From Candidatus Aminicenantota bacterium (GTDB lineage: Bacteria > Acidobacteriota > Aminicenantia > UBA2199): a stretch of DNA of 21,689 bases. Shown here one piece after another: positions 1 through 7,520 of this stretch; positions within the stretch are counted from its first letter, which is position 1, and every line of letters starts with the position of its first letter. The notes beneath the pieces are model-generated. The model was not told where the DNA came from, did no database searches, and worked only from the letters and a program-made list of their open reading frames with translations. Both the position numbers and the translations under genes were made by a program. The stretch spans positions 1-21,689 of the forward strand of contig DAOWKX010000206.1 of the NCBI GenBank assembly GCA_030639705.1, read 5' to 3'.

Positions 1-737
1 AGTGTGTCAGGAATTTTGTCTATGAATAAATATGCGATTATCGTGACATAAACCATCAGTAAACCCGCCATATAAATTCTTGAGCTTATTTTTTTTCCGA
101 AATAGATTACCAGATGACGCCGTCCCCCGGTTTTATCTGCCTCGGCATCCGGGAATTCATTCAGGAATAATAGTAATGCGGTTAAAATTCCCGGCGGTAT
201 TGAAACCAGAATGATTTCCACGCCAATCTTTCCGGTAAGCGCATAAAATGTTCCCAGAACCACAAAGGTCCCCAGGGTAAGGCCTGAAAATAATTCTCCG
301 ATCATCCATTTAGCCAGCCGGGAGGTATAAAACCGAATTCCAATCCCGCCAAAAATCATGAATACCAGTATCCACCAGCTGCGGATAAAACAAAAATATA
401 TACCAATGGCTGCGGCAGCCATTAAGGTTGAATAGGCAACAATAGAAACCGCAGCAGCTGATGTTTTCCCGGATTGCATCATACCACTGCCTCCACTGAA
501 AGGAGTCCTTATGGTATTACCATCGATTCCAGTATGATGGTCAGACAATTCATTGAATAAATTGACAGATACATGAGCGAGTATCACTCCAATTATCAAT
601 AATATGGAATGTCCCCAGTGAAAATGACCTTCATATAAAGCAGCCGCTATTCCGATTAAAACCAGCACCATTGCCAGTATTAAAAAAGGAGCCCTTATCT
701 GACTCAACCACACCTTAATTCGATTATTTTCTGTCAT
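1..737 (-). CDS. UbiA-family prenyltransferase (MenA-like), 3' end outside window
   Basis: Integral-membrane enzyme that would attach a polyprenyl chain to an aromatic acceptor; the motif style is closest to 1,4-dihydroxy-2-naphthoate polyprenyltransferase of menaquinone synthesis. The frame is open from ATG at 737 to the left edge, giving 245 visible codons. The first Asp-rich motif reads NLFNELSDHHTGID (N-E-x2-D-x5-D). The second reads LNEFPDAEADKTGGRRHL. Both are the Mg-diphosphate-binding motifs of the family, and hydrophobic segments separate them. AAGGAG lies six bases before the ATG, and a promoter with a perfect TATAAT precedes it. The gene is transcribed divergently from the GYD-domain gene. 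Family assignment is firm; the acceptor (naphthoate, benzoate or another) is inference. The stop codon is not in the window. Confidence 0.9.
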   Translation of the reverse strand, partial: MTENNRIKVWLSQIRAPFLILAMVLVLIGIAAALYEGHFHWGHSILLIIGVILAHVSVNLFNELSDHHTGIDGNTIRTPFSGGSGMMQSGKTSAAAVSIVAYSTLMAAAAIGIYFCFIRSWWILVFMIFGGIGIRFYTSRLAKWMIGELFSGLTLGTFVVLGTFYALTGKIGVEIILVSIPPGILTALLLFLNEFPDAEADKTGGRRHLVIYFGKKISSRIYMAGLLMVYVTIIAYLFIDKIPDT

Positions 738-788
738 CCTGTTCTCCTTATCATAAACCATTCACACCTGGTTTGAATCGAAAATTTT

Positions 789-818
789 ATTATATATCAA
801 GATCCCTGAAATTCACAA
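789..818 (-). promoter_or_regulatory. Predicted sigma70-type promoter of the UbiA-family gene
   Basis: Read on the minus strand: TTGTGA (818-813), 18-base spacer, TATAAT (794-789). The -10 is a perfect match. It sits about 50 bases upstream of the ATG at 737, with no competing gene between. Confidence 0.5.
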
Positions 819-824
819 TTTTTT

Positions 825-848
825 ATTGAATAAATATTTTTATTCAAT
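825..848. promoter_or_regulatory. Perfect inverted repeat, probable operator of the GYD gene
   Basis: The ten-base arm ATTGAATAAA (825-834) is followed by the 4-base spacer TATT and the exact complement TTTATTCAAT (839-848). The repeat covers the predicted -35 box and the whole spacer of the GYD promoter. That is where a repressor would block polymerase. No poly-T follows, so a terminator is unlikely. The binding protein is unknown. Confidence 0.5.
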
Positions 849-854
849 TATTAT
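826..854 (+). promoter_or_regulatory. Predicted promoter of the GYD-domain gene
   Basis: TTGAAT (826-831), 17-base spacer, TATTAT (849-854). This implies a very short leader that contains little more than the GAGGAGG ribosome binding site before ATG 876. The region is AT-rich, so chance matches are possible. Confidence 0.45.
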
Positions 855-875
855 GTAATAAGAGAGGAGGAAAAA

Positions 876-1175
876 ATGGAACTGTTTATTTTAATGACAA
901 AATTAGCCCCGGAAATATCCAGCGACCTTCGGCGACGGGAAGCGATCGGGAAAGAATGGAAAAAAAAAGTGGACCAGATGTGTCCTGATGTAAAATGGAT
1001 CGCACACTATGCCTTATTGGGTCCGTATGATTTTATGGATATATACCAGGCAGATAGCAATGAAACCGCTGCAAAAGTATCCATGATTACCCGGGCCAAT
1101 GGGGCACTGTCAGCTGAGAGCTGGCCGGCAATGAACTGGTCTCATTTTGTTGATATCACCAAAGAATTAGGATAA
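876..1175 (+). CDS. GYD-domain protein, 99 aa
   Basis: A small soluble protein of the GYD family (Pfam PF08734), named for a conserved Gly-Tyr-Asp; family members are predicted dimeric alpha/beta-barrel-like proteins without an established reaction. The diagnostic stretch is ALLGPYDFMDIYQADSNETA (residues about 47-66), followed by AAKVSMITRANGAL and a C-terminal 'HFVDI' strand. Length is typical of single-domain members. The start is secure: GAGAGGAGG precedes the ATG by a few bases. The gene is alone behind its own promoter with a perfect inverted repeat, suggesting specific regulation. It is divergent from a prenyltransferase gene, but a functional link to quinone synthesis is only a guess. 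Confidence 0.88.
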   Translation: MELFILMTKLAPEISSDLRRREAIGKEWKKKVDQMCPDVKWIAHYALLGPYDFMDIYQADSNETAAKVSMITRANGALSAESWPAMNWSHFVDITKELG

Positions 1176-1211
1176 ACTTTTTGGTTACGGCCGCAAACCA
1201 CCTATTCCCCG

Positions 1212-1481
1212 ATGTCTACCACGAAACCAAAGCGGATTCAGGTGATTTCATATGATGGCTATCGGCAAAATGAAAAACCCCGGCAATTCATACTCAACAC
1301 CACCCTGTATTCGATACAGACTATTCTAAACAGATCACTGAAAGAGGATATGTGTACCGGAGAGCGATTTTATTGCTATGAAGTATTAACCGAAGACAAC
1401 AGGGAATTTACCCTTAGGTATTATCTCTCCACCATGAAATGGTACCTCACCGGGAAAAACCACTCTGCCAGCGAAAGCTGA
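1212..1481 (+). CDS. Small protein of unknown function, 89 aa
   Basis: I do not recognise a named family with certainty. The layout is a small beta-rich cytoplasmic protein: IQVISYDGYRQNEKPRQFIL at residues 9-28, then a region carrying FYCYEVLTEDNREFTLRYYL and ending in MKWYLTG. That pattern (aromatic strand, acidic turn, strand, then a Trp-containing strand) recurs in small uncharacterised bacterial proteins that take a short query-like beta sheet. There is no signal peptide and no membrane segment. It starts 36 bases after the GYD gene and could be co-transcribed with it. No Shine-Dalgarno sequence is visible before ATG 1212, so the start is uncertain; GTG 1242 is another in-frame option. 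It ends three bases before the convergent lipoprotein gene. Confidence 0.6.
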   Translation: MSTTKPKRIQVISYDGYRQNEKPRQFILNTTLYSIQTILNRSLKEDMCTGERFYCYEVLTEDNREFTLRYYLSTMKWYLTGKNHSASES

Positions 1482-1484
1482 ATG

Positions 1485-2072
1485 CTACTCTACTTTTTGA
1501 GAAAGCGGTTGAACCAGACTGTCTAATTCTTCTTTTAAAATTTCAGAAATCATCCGGGGAAGCAGGGTGACGTCTCTTTTAGGAAGAACTTTTTTTTTAT
1601 CAAACCGATATAAAAACAATGATTCTCCGGATTTGAAATCGCGGAAATCCAATTCCAGAGAGAGCCTGGCATACCATTTGTTGTTGGAATCCACTTCTTC
1701 AATTGAAAACAATCTTGACTTCAGAATCAGATCCGGTTCGGTATCGGACAATTTATCAATGACCCGGTTGAACAGCCCTGAATCAGAGAAAAAGTGAACC
1801 AGAGCGGTCCCGATTAATTCCCCTGGTTTTTTTACCCAGAAATCATAAGCATAATAATTGATCTGATAGGGAGACTTCCGGTAAATCACTCTGAAATCAT
1901 CATATAAGTCCTCCGCACCAACCGCTTCTATTAAAAGGACTTTATTTATTTTTTTCAGGTTTGCGGTAAATTCACCGGGTAGCTGGAGTTGAAAATAACG
2001 CTTGGCGTTTTGAGAGGTAAAACAGTTGACTAACAATAAAATCCCTATCAGGGACACGATACCCTTTTTCAT
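1485..2072 (-). CDS. ABC-type transport auxiliary lipoprotein (PqiC/DUF330-like) of the Mla operon
   Basis: A lipoprotein predicted to sit in the outer membrane and work with the MCE transporter, in the manner of PqiC. The N-terminus is a signal peptide with lipobox LVNC; the modified Cys would be residue 17. The mature part begins with YFQLQLPG and contains the alternating strands typical of the ABC-transport auxiliary component family (Pfam PF03886), including VLLIEAVGAED, RVIYRKSPYQINYYAYDFWV and VHFFSDSGLFNRV. 'Y..W' followed by 'P..L....L....F..SG.F..V' is the family signature. Its ATG overlaps the stop of mlaD (ATGA), so it is the last gene of the operon. The 195-aa length is usual. There is no MlaC gene here, so this protein may be the envelope partner of the system. 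Confidence 0.8.
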   Translation of the reverse strand: MKKGIVSLIGILLLVNCFTSQNAKRYFQLQLPGEFTANLKKINKVLLIEAVGAEDLYDDFRVIYRKSPYQINYYAYDFWVKKPGELIGTALVHFFSDSGLFNRVIDKLSDTEPDLILKSRLFSIEEVDSNNKWYARLSLELDFRDFKSGESLFLYRFDKKKVLPKRDVTLLPRMISEILKEELDSLVQPLSQKVE

Positions 2073-3016
2073 TGCTTTCTCCTTTTTGAAACCCTTTTTC
2101 GGATAAGAATAGTCGGGTCCTCAACCAGATTTCTTGTAAATGCGGATAGATTTTCAATGACTTCGCTTAATTTAACCAGGCTGTGTTTCATTTCTTCCTG
2201 CTGATTGACAATGATCATGTTCAGTTTTCTCAGTGTGGAATTGGCTGAACTCACAAAATCATCAATCCCTTTAACCACGCTGCCCAGTTCTTCATCTGAA
2301 AATATATGGGAAAAATTTTCCACTGCTTTTTTGCTCTTGACAGCAATTTTATCGAGTTCCAGCTTTTCAATCTGTTGTTTTAATAGGTCGGCTGTTTTAC
2401 TGATCTGCAATGTGGCCTCTTCTACATTGTCGATGGAACTCAATAAACTTTTTTTTTTCTTTTCCACAACGGTTGAGATAATTTCCGAGGTTTTTTCAAT
2501 ATTCTCTAAAAAAAGCGATAATTTCTTCTGATTATCTTTACTCAGAAATCGGTTGATACCCCTCACCGCCGCATCTATATTAGACACAATATCTTCTGCC
2601 TTTTCTCCCAGCCCTTTTATGGTTGCTATCTCTCCGTTTGGTTTCAGGTTTTCTGACTTATTCTCTCCACCGGATAATTCAACAAATTTTAGTCCGGTAA
2701 TACCGGTATATGATAATTTTGCTCTCATATCCTTTTTTACCGGGAAGCCCTTATCGATTTCAACATACACAAGTATGGAACTCAGGTCATCCGGATTAAC
2801 CCTGACATCAACAACACTTCCAATGTCGACTCCCTGATATTTTACGGTTGACCCTTCACTCAGTCCACTCACCGACATCATCCTGAAATTAATAAAATAC
2901 CGATCTCTTTCTTCAACCAGACCCGGGTAGATAAACAAAGCCAGAATAAAAACCAGTATTAACATTGAAATGAGCAAAAACATACGTAACCTGAATTTTT
3001 GTTCTTTTTTAAGCAT
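2069..3016 (-). CDS. mlaD: MlaD-like MCE-domain protein, 315 aa
   Basis: Inner-membrane-anchored substrate-binding component of a phospholipid transport (Mla/MCE) system. One N-terminal membrane helix (residues about 10-30) precedes a single MCE domain (about 38-118) with characteristic FRMMSVSGLSEGSTVKYQGV, DIGSV, and AKLSYTGITGLKFVELSGG. After the domain, residues about 135-300 form a long Lys/Glu/Leu-rich, heptad-like region, so the protein is much longer than E. coli MlaD (183 aa). That tail likely builds a coiled coil reaching into the periplasm. Its ATG lies eight bases inside the end of mlaF, and its stop overlaps the lipoprotein start, both signs of translational coupling. Function is by homology; direction and lipid cannot be read from sequence. 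Confidence 0.9.
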   Translation of the reverse strand: MLKKEQKFRLRMFLLISMLILVFILALFIYPGLVEERDRYFINFRMMSVSGLSEGSTVKYQGVDIGSVVDVRVNPDDLSSILVYVEIDKGFPVKKDMRAKLSYTGITGLKFVELSGGENKSENLKPNGEIATIKGLGEKAEDIVSNIDAAVRGINRFLSKDNQKKLSLFLENIEKTSEIISTVVEKKKKSLLSSIDNVEEATLQISKTADLLKQQIEKLELDKIAVKSKKAVENFSHIFSDEELGSVVKGIDDFVSSANSTLRKLNMIIVNQQEEMKHSLVKLSEVIENLSAFTRNLVEDPTILIRKRVSKRRKQ

Positions 3017-3755
3017 CTTTTTTTTCCTTTAATAAAAAATCATTGATAAATTCATCATCGGTCTCCAGGAGTTGCTCCAGTGTCCCATAAAAATACAATC
3101 CCCGGTTATGAAGGACCAGTACTTTATCAGCGATCTTTTCAATTGAACGCAACTCATGGGTAATCACTACAAATGTGATGCCCAACAAGGTGTTCAAATC
3201 CAATAATAAGTCATCCAGCCTGGAGGCAGTGATGGGATCGAGACCCGCTGAAGGTTCATCGCAACAAATAACTTTTGGTGACAGTATCAGGGCTCTGGCT
3301 AATGCGGCCCGTTTCTTCATACCCTCTGATAATTCAGAGGGATATTTTTTCCAGCTGGTCTCAAGCCCCACCTGAGAAAGTCGTGATAACACCATTTCTT
3401 TCTTTATCTGCTCGGGAATTCCCGGATAATGCATATGAACGGGGAGCGCGATATTATCAAACAGATTTATGGAATTTAATAAAGCCCCGGTCTGATAAAG
3501 AACCCCGATGTCATCATAAATACGATTCATTGATTTCTCTGACAGAAATTCCATTGGCTTCTGGAAAAAATAAATGTCACCGGAAATGGGAGGAATTAAT
3601 CCCAGAATGGTTTTTAATACAGTTGTTTTTCCACACCCGCTGGGTCCGAGAATGACAAATATTTCACTTTTTTCCACTGAAAAGTTTAACTGCTCTAAAA
3701 CAATTTCATCACCATATCCCACCTCCAGATTCTGTACCCTGATGATTTCACTCAT
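3009..3755 (-). CDS. mlaF: MlaF-like ABC transporter ATPase, 248 aa
   Basis: Cytoplasmic ATPase that powers the MlaE permease. The order of motifs is complete: Walker A GPSGCGKTT (about residues 37-45), Q-loop in VLYQTGALLNSINLFDN, signature LSEGMKKRAALARAL, Walker B VICCDEPSAGLDP and switch His in VVITHELRS. The Q-loop run QTGALLNS and the signature with a Met-basic pair are specific for the MlaF/MkL branch. The usual LSGGM is LSEGM here, a variant seen in this branch. It begins one base after the mlaE stop codon and overlaps mlaD by eight bases, so mlaE-mlaF-mlaD form one transcription unit. Length is normal for the family. Confidence 0.93.
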   Translation of the reverse strand: MSEIIRVQNLEVGYGDEIVLEQLNFSVEKSEIFVILGPSGCGKTTVLKTILGLIPPISGDIYFFQKPMEFLSEKSMNRIYDDIGVLYQTGALLNSINLFDNIALPVHMHYPGIPEQIKKEMVLSRLSQVGLETSWKKYPSELSEGMKKRAALARALILSPKVICCDEPSAGLDPITASRLDDLLLDLNTLLGITFVVITHELRSIEKIADKVLVLHNRGLYFYGTLEQLLETDDEFINDFLLKEKKDA

Positions 3756-3756
3756 G

Positions 3757-4830
3757 TTAATACAAAATTATAGCAAAAATACAATCCAGAACAATAATTA
3801 ATGAAATGGACATAACCACCGACTGGGTGGTTGCGATTCCCACTCCTGCGGCACCTCTTCCCACGGAAAACCCCTTGTATCCGGCACTGATTACTACTAC
3901 CCACCCGAAGACCATGGTTTTTATCAAACCGATTAAAAAATCTGAAAAATGAACCGCTTTAAAAATTTGCTCTAAAAATACACTCCCGGGAATATCTGAG
4001 AATATTTTTGCCACCAGCAGACCCCCGACTATCCCCACAAGATCTGCCATGCCAACCAGTAAAGGAATAGCAACGGTTATGGCAATCAATCGCGGAACCA
4101 TCAAAAATTTTTCAGGAACCAATCCCATGGTTTTCAGGGCATCTATTTCTTCCATTACTTTCATGGATGAAATTTCCGCTGTGATAGAGGCCCCTATCTT
4201 TCCTGCCAGAATGATACCGGCCATCAGCGGTACCAGCTCGCGAATCATCGCGAATCCCACCAGATCGGCAAGATAGATATCAGCTCCAAGCTGCTTTAAT
4301 TGATCCAGTGAGGTGATGGAAATGGTCACCCCTATCAGGAATGATACCAGACATACAATGGGAAACGAATCATAGGCCATTAAAAATAGCTGATTACTGA
4401 TTTCCCCGGGAGGAATTCCCCTCTTTTTGAAAATATACTGAACGGTATAATAAATCTCATCAGCCAGGAGCGAAAGGTATTCTAAGGTACTTTTTTTTAA
4501 TCCGGAAAATTTTTCAATAATATATTCCAGAATATTTCCGGTTGAATCATCCTGTTTATCGCTGTCTGATCTCTGAGCCGGGCTGTAAAAGGTATTGAGA
4601 AGTTCACTCACTTCCGGTCGGATATTGATGAAAGAAACTGATTTGAAGCTCTTTTTTATATGATTTAATAAGGAAACACCAAAAGTATCAATCCGGGTTA
4701 CCTGGGCAAAATCAATGATATTCGAATCCTTCTGCATATGATTTTGAATTTCTCTTAGTAAAAATGAAACATTTTCATGAGAGATACTTTCAGGCAATAT
4801 AAATTTAAGTTTCTTTTCATTAACCATCAT
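3757..4830 (-). CDS. mlaE: MlaE-family permease with N-terminal STAS domain
   Basis: Membrane permease of the Mla lipid transporter. Residues about 5-85 look like a STAS domain (MlaB-type), with the core IIDFAQVTRIDTFGVSLLNH, fused ahead of the MlaE domain. The permease part shows the family hallmark ELVPLMAGIILAGKIGASIT followed by AEISSMKVMEEIDALKTMG, and ends in several hydrophobic helices. A separate mlaB is therefore not needed. The frame is open back to a TTG at 4839, but GAAGG sits best for ATG 4827 (five bases) or ATG 4830; I chose 4830 as the first ATG. It is the first gene of the mla operon, reading away from the metal-transport operon. Confidence 0.92.
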   Translation of the reverse strand: MMVNEKKLKFILPESISHENVSFLLREIQNHMQKDSNIIDFAQVTRIDTFGVSLLNHIKKSFKSVSFINIRPEVSELLNTFYSPAQRSDSDKQDDSTGNILEYIIEKFSGLKKSTLEYLSLLADEIYYTVQYIFKKRGIPPGEISNQLFLMAYDSFPIVCLVSFLIGVTISITSLDQLKQLGADIYLADLVGFAMIRELVPLMAGIILAGKIGASITAEISSMKVMEEIDALKTMGLVPEKFLMVPRLIAITVAIPLLVGMADLVGIVGGLLVAKIFSDIPGSVFLEQIFKAVHFSDFLIGLIKTMVFGWVVVISAGYKGFSVGRGAAGVGIATTQSVVMSISLIIVLDCIFAIILY

Positions 4831-4886
4831 AACCTTCAATTGAGCAATCCATATTCAGGAGCGGACTCTCCAAACATTTTACCATG

Positions 4887-4915
4887 AATATAATATTAAA
4901 AAACCAAAAAATCAA
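4887..4915 (-). promoter_or_regulatory. Predicted promoter of the mla operon
   Basis: On the minus strand: TTGATT (4915-4910), exactly 17 bases, TATATT (4892-4887). It lies about 57 bases upstream of the mlaE start. Its -35 is 14 bases from the -35 of the divergent metal-transport promoter, so the two polymerase sites are back to back. Confidence 0.5.
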
Positions 4916-4929
4916 CTGGAATGGATTTA

Positions 4930-4958
4930 TTGACAGCTCAATTAAAAAGTGTTATTTT
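4930..4958 (+). promoter_or_regulatory. Predicted promoter of the metal ABC transporter operon
   Basis: A perfect -35 TTGACA (4930-4935), 17-base spacer and TATTTT (4953-4958), about 46 bases before ATG 5004. I looked for a Zur/Fur/MntR-like palindrome around it and found none convincing. Confidence 0.55.
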
Positions 4959-5003
4959 ATGAATACCCAAATAATTTGCGTTTTAATGCCCGGGTAAAAT
5001 TCA

Positions 5004-5906
5004 ATGAAATCCCTTATAATTGGTTTTGCCATCATACTGGCCGTAGTGATATCCTGTACCACCCCATCCACCCACAGTGATCCGGTCCTGCCTGTGATCA
5101 CGGTGAGTATACTTCCCCAGACTTATTTTGTTCACCGAATTACCGGAGATAAATGGGAAATTAACGTTATGATTCCTCCCGGACATAATCCGGCCACATA
5201 CGAGCCCACTTTTAGCCAGATGAAAATACTCAGCCGGACAAAGTTATATTTTCGCATCGGGCATATTCCCTTTGAAACCACCTTCATGAACAACCTGAGT
5301 CAGTTAAACCCGGATATGAAAATCATTGACACCTCAGAGGGAGTTCAATTGATAACCCGGGGTCTTTCACCCGCTATTCTTTCCGGGAAGCCACAACCCG
5401 ATTACGGGTCCTCAAGGGGTGTGGATCCCCATATCTGGCTCTCTCCCAAATCGGTTAAAATCATTGCCAAACACATCTATGACACCCTGATAACAGTGGA
5501 TCCTGAAAACCAGAACTTTTATCACTCCAACTTCCTAGGTTTTCAAAAGGATATCGATGAATTGAATATGGAAACCCATTCGGCTTTATCCGATCTGAAG
5601 AGAAAAAAATTCATGGTTTTTCACCCTGCCTGGTCCTATTTTGCCAGGGATTACGGTTTAATACAGGTTGCCATTGAAATTGAGGGAAAACATCCTAAAA
5701 TGTCAGACCTGAAGCAAATCATCGATACTGCCCGGAGGGAAGACATTCGGGTTATATTTGTCCAGAAGCAATTTGATACCCACAGTGCCCGTACCGTGAT
5801 CGAGGAAATCGATGGAAAGGTCATTCAACTGGATCCCCTTTCTGCCGACTGGCTGATTAATATGAAGCATATTGTTACTACCTTTAAAAACACATTAAAC
5901 CTATGA
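5004..5906 (+). CDS. Metal ABC transporter substrate-binding lipoprotein (ZnuA/TroA family), 300 aa
   Basis: Captures Zn or Mn in the periplasm and hands it to the permease. A signal peptide ends in a lipobox with Cys18 (VISC). The cluster A-I metal ligands can be placed: His61 in PPGHNPATYEP, His143 in DPHIWLSP, His207 in FHPAWSYFARDYG, and Asp277 in QLDPLSADW. The linker helix between the lobes is present. The loop before His143 is short and has no His-rich stretch, unlike classical ZnuA, so zinc versus manganese is open. Length is usual. The Shine-Dalgarno sequence is weak; ATG 5004 is the first sensible start and gives a complete signal peptide. The stop overlaps the next start (ATGA). 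Confidence 0.92.
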   Translation: MKSLIIGFAIILAVVISCTTPSTHSDPVLPVITVSILPQTYFVHRITGDKWEINVMIPPGHNPATYEPTFSQMKILSRTKLYFRIGHIPFETTFMNNLSQLNPDMKIIDTSEGVQLITRGLSPAILSGKPQPDYGSSRGVDPHIWLSPKSVKIIAKHIYDTLITVDPENQNFYHSNFLGFQKDIDELNMETHSALSDLKRKKFMVFHPAWSYFARDYGLIQVAIEIEGKHPKMSDLKQIIDTARREDIRVIFVQKQFDTHSARTVIEEIDGKVIQLDPLSADWLINMKHIVTTFKNTLNL

Positions 5907-6691
5907 ATCAATCAATTGAAAAGGGAAAAAAGAAATTATTACATCTCCGGTCCATCAGCGCCGGTTATAATGGAAAGATTGTCTTTAAAAACATTAACCT
6001 GGAGATCTTTGATAGAGACTTTCTGGGTTTAGTCGGACCCAACGGGAGTGGAAAAACCACCCTGCTTAAAGTGATATTAGGACTCCTCCCCCCGTTATCC
6101 GGCGATATTCATTACCACTTTTCCGGGAAAGAGAAAAAAGCATTACATATCGGCTATTTACCCCAGGTGAGTATGTTTGATAAGAAATTCCCGATTATTG
6201 TACAGGATGTGGTAATGTCCGGTTTGATCTCAGAAACAGGATTGTTTCGCTTCTTTACCAAAAAACAGACCCGGCAGGTACATCAAATATTACACCAAAT
6301 GGGAATATTTCAGCTCAGAAATCAGCCTATCGGTGAACTTTCCGGAGGGCAGATGCAGAGGGTATTTCTGGCCAGAGCCCTGGTTTCATCTCCGGAATTA
6401 CTGATCCTTGACGAACCCAACACCTTTGTGGATAAAAGCTTTGAAAAGAATCTGTATGAAATACTCAGGGAATTAAACCAATCAATTGCCATCATAATGG
6501 TTTCCCACGATCTGGGAATGATTGCTTCCCATGTAAAAAGTATTGCCTGTCTCAGCGATACCCTCTACTACCATGATTCCAATGAAATCACCCAGGAATT
6601 ACTGGATAATTACAAATGCCCCATTGATCTGATTACCCACGGTGATATCCCCCACCGGGTATTAAAACCCCATGCAGGTACCCATGATTGA
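5903..6691 (+). CDS. Metal ABC transporter ATPase (ZnuC/MntB type), 262 aa
   Basis: Drives uptake of the divalent metal bound by the preceding lipoprotein. Visible motifs are Walker A GPNGSGKTT (about residues 43-51), Q-loop in GYLPQVSMFDKKFP, signature LSGGQMQRVFLARAL, Walker B LLILDEPNTFVD and switch His in VSHDLGMIASH. The 'P..V.DVV..G' segment after the Q-loop (FPIIVQDVVMSGL) is typical of the zinc/manganese branch. In Walker B the residue after DEP is Asn rather than the common Thr/Phe, with no obvious consequence. Start overlaps the upstream stop by four bases, and the 3' end overlaps the permease start, so the three genes are translationally coupled. Confidence 0.93.
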   Translation: MNQSIEKGKKKLLHLRSISAGYNGKIVFKNINLEIFDRDFLGLVGPNGSGKTTLLKVILGLLPPLSGDIHYHFSGKEKKALHIGYLPQVSMFDKKFPIIVQDVVMSGLISETGLFRFFTKKQTRQVHQILHQMGIFQLRNQPIGELSGGQMQRVFLARALVSSPELLILDEPNTFVDKSFEKNLYEILRELNQSIAIIMVSHDLGMIASHVKSIACLSDTLYYHDSNEITQELLDNYKCPIDLITHGDIPHRVLKPHAGTHD

Positions 6692-7520
6692 ACTGTTCCA
6701 GTACCGGTTTTTCATAAATGCCTTAATGGCAGCTGTACTGGCCAGTATCAGCTGTGGCTATATCGGCACCTACATTGTTACCAGGCGAATTGTTTTTGTC
6801 AGCGGTGGGATCAGCCATGCCTCTTTTGGCGGAGTAGGCATCGCCTATTTCCTGGGAATGAATCCGATTATAGGAGCAGCAATATTCTCCCTTTTTTCTG
6901 CCCTGAGCATTGAAGCTCTCTCGAAATCACTGGAATTACGAAAAGATGCACTGGTGGGAATGATGTGGTCTTTTGGCATGGCTGTGGGTGTTTTTTTTAT
7001 TTTTATTACCCCTGGCTATGCCTCCAATCTGATGATGTATCTTTTTGGCAATATATTAACCGTATCCGGATTTGATCTCTATATGATGCTGGTCCTGGCT
7101 ATCATTATCATCTCAACATTTGCTCTGCTATTCAAGGAAATTATCACCATTTCCTTTGATGAGGAATATGCCATGACTCTGGGTATTCACACAGTAGTCA
7201 TTAACTTTATTATGATCAGTCTGGTGGCGCTTACCATTGTTGTAAATATCCGGATTGTGGGAATCATACTGGTGATTGCCTTGCTAACCATCCCACAGGC
7301 CACTGCCAATATCTTTACCAAAAAGTACAAACAAATCATTCTTTTAGCCATTCTTTTCGGTCTCCTGTCTTCCCTATCCGGTTTGATTTTATCCTATCAA
7401 CTCAACATTCCCTCAGGTGCCACCATCATCTTTCTGTCTATTATCATTTATCTTATTTCTAAAATCATATCTATGGGTTATAGAAAAATCAGGCAAAAAA
7501 AAGGCCTAATCCAGCAATAA
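6684..7520 (+). CDS. Metal ABC transporter permease (ZnuB/ABC-3 family)
   Basis: Polytopic inner-membrane channel of the Zn/Mn importer. It carries about eight hydrophobic segments and the ABC-3 family marks: the N-terminal FQYRFFINALMAAVLASISC, then GTYIVTRRIVFVSGGISHAS (residues about 28-47, the 'S.GHAS' region), SFDEEYAMTLGI (coupling-helix region), and RIVGIILVIALLTIPQATAN. Two starts are possible. ATG 6672 overlaps the ATPase gene by 20 bases. ATG 6684 has AGG five bases upstream and overlaps by eight; I prefer the latter, giving 278 aa. The last 15 bases overlap the convergent MauE-like gene, so no room exists for a separate terminator. Confidence 0.9.
   Translation: MIELFQYRFFINALMAAVLASISCGYIGTYIVTRRIVFVSGGISHASFGGVGIAYFLGMNPIIGAAIFSLFSALSIEALSKSLELRKDALVGMMWSFGMAVGVFFIFITPGYASNLMMYLFGNILTVSGFDLYMMLVLAIIIISTFALLFKEIITISFDEEYAMTLGIHTVVINFIMISLVALTIVVNIRIVGIILVIALLTIPQATANIFTKKYKQIILLAILFGLLSSLSGLILSYQLNIPSGATIIFLSIIIYLISKIISMGYRKIRQKKGLIQQ

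Noticed and set aside
2205..2837. Ser/Phe-rich plus-strand frames across mlaD
   Set aside because: Composition is that of the complement of the Lys/Glu-rich MlaD tail; no independent support.
3275..3655. 126-aa plus-strand frame inside mlaF
   Set aside because: It is the antisense shadow of a clearly conserved ATPase gene and has no family resemblance or ribosome binding site.
4831..4839. TTG start for the MlaE permease at 4839
   Set aside because: GAAGG is inside this stretch and fits ATG 4827/4830; TTG has no ribosome binding site of its own.
4840..5003. Zur/Fur/MntR box upstream of the metal transporter
   Set aside because: Only weak AT-rich palindromes such as AATATAATATT are seen, and they overlap the mla -10; not enough for a call.
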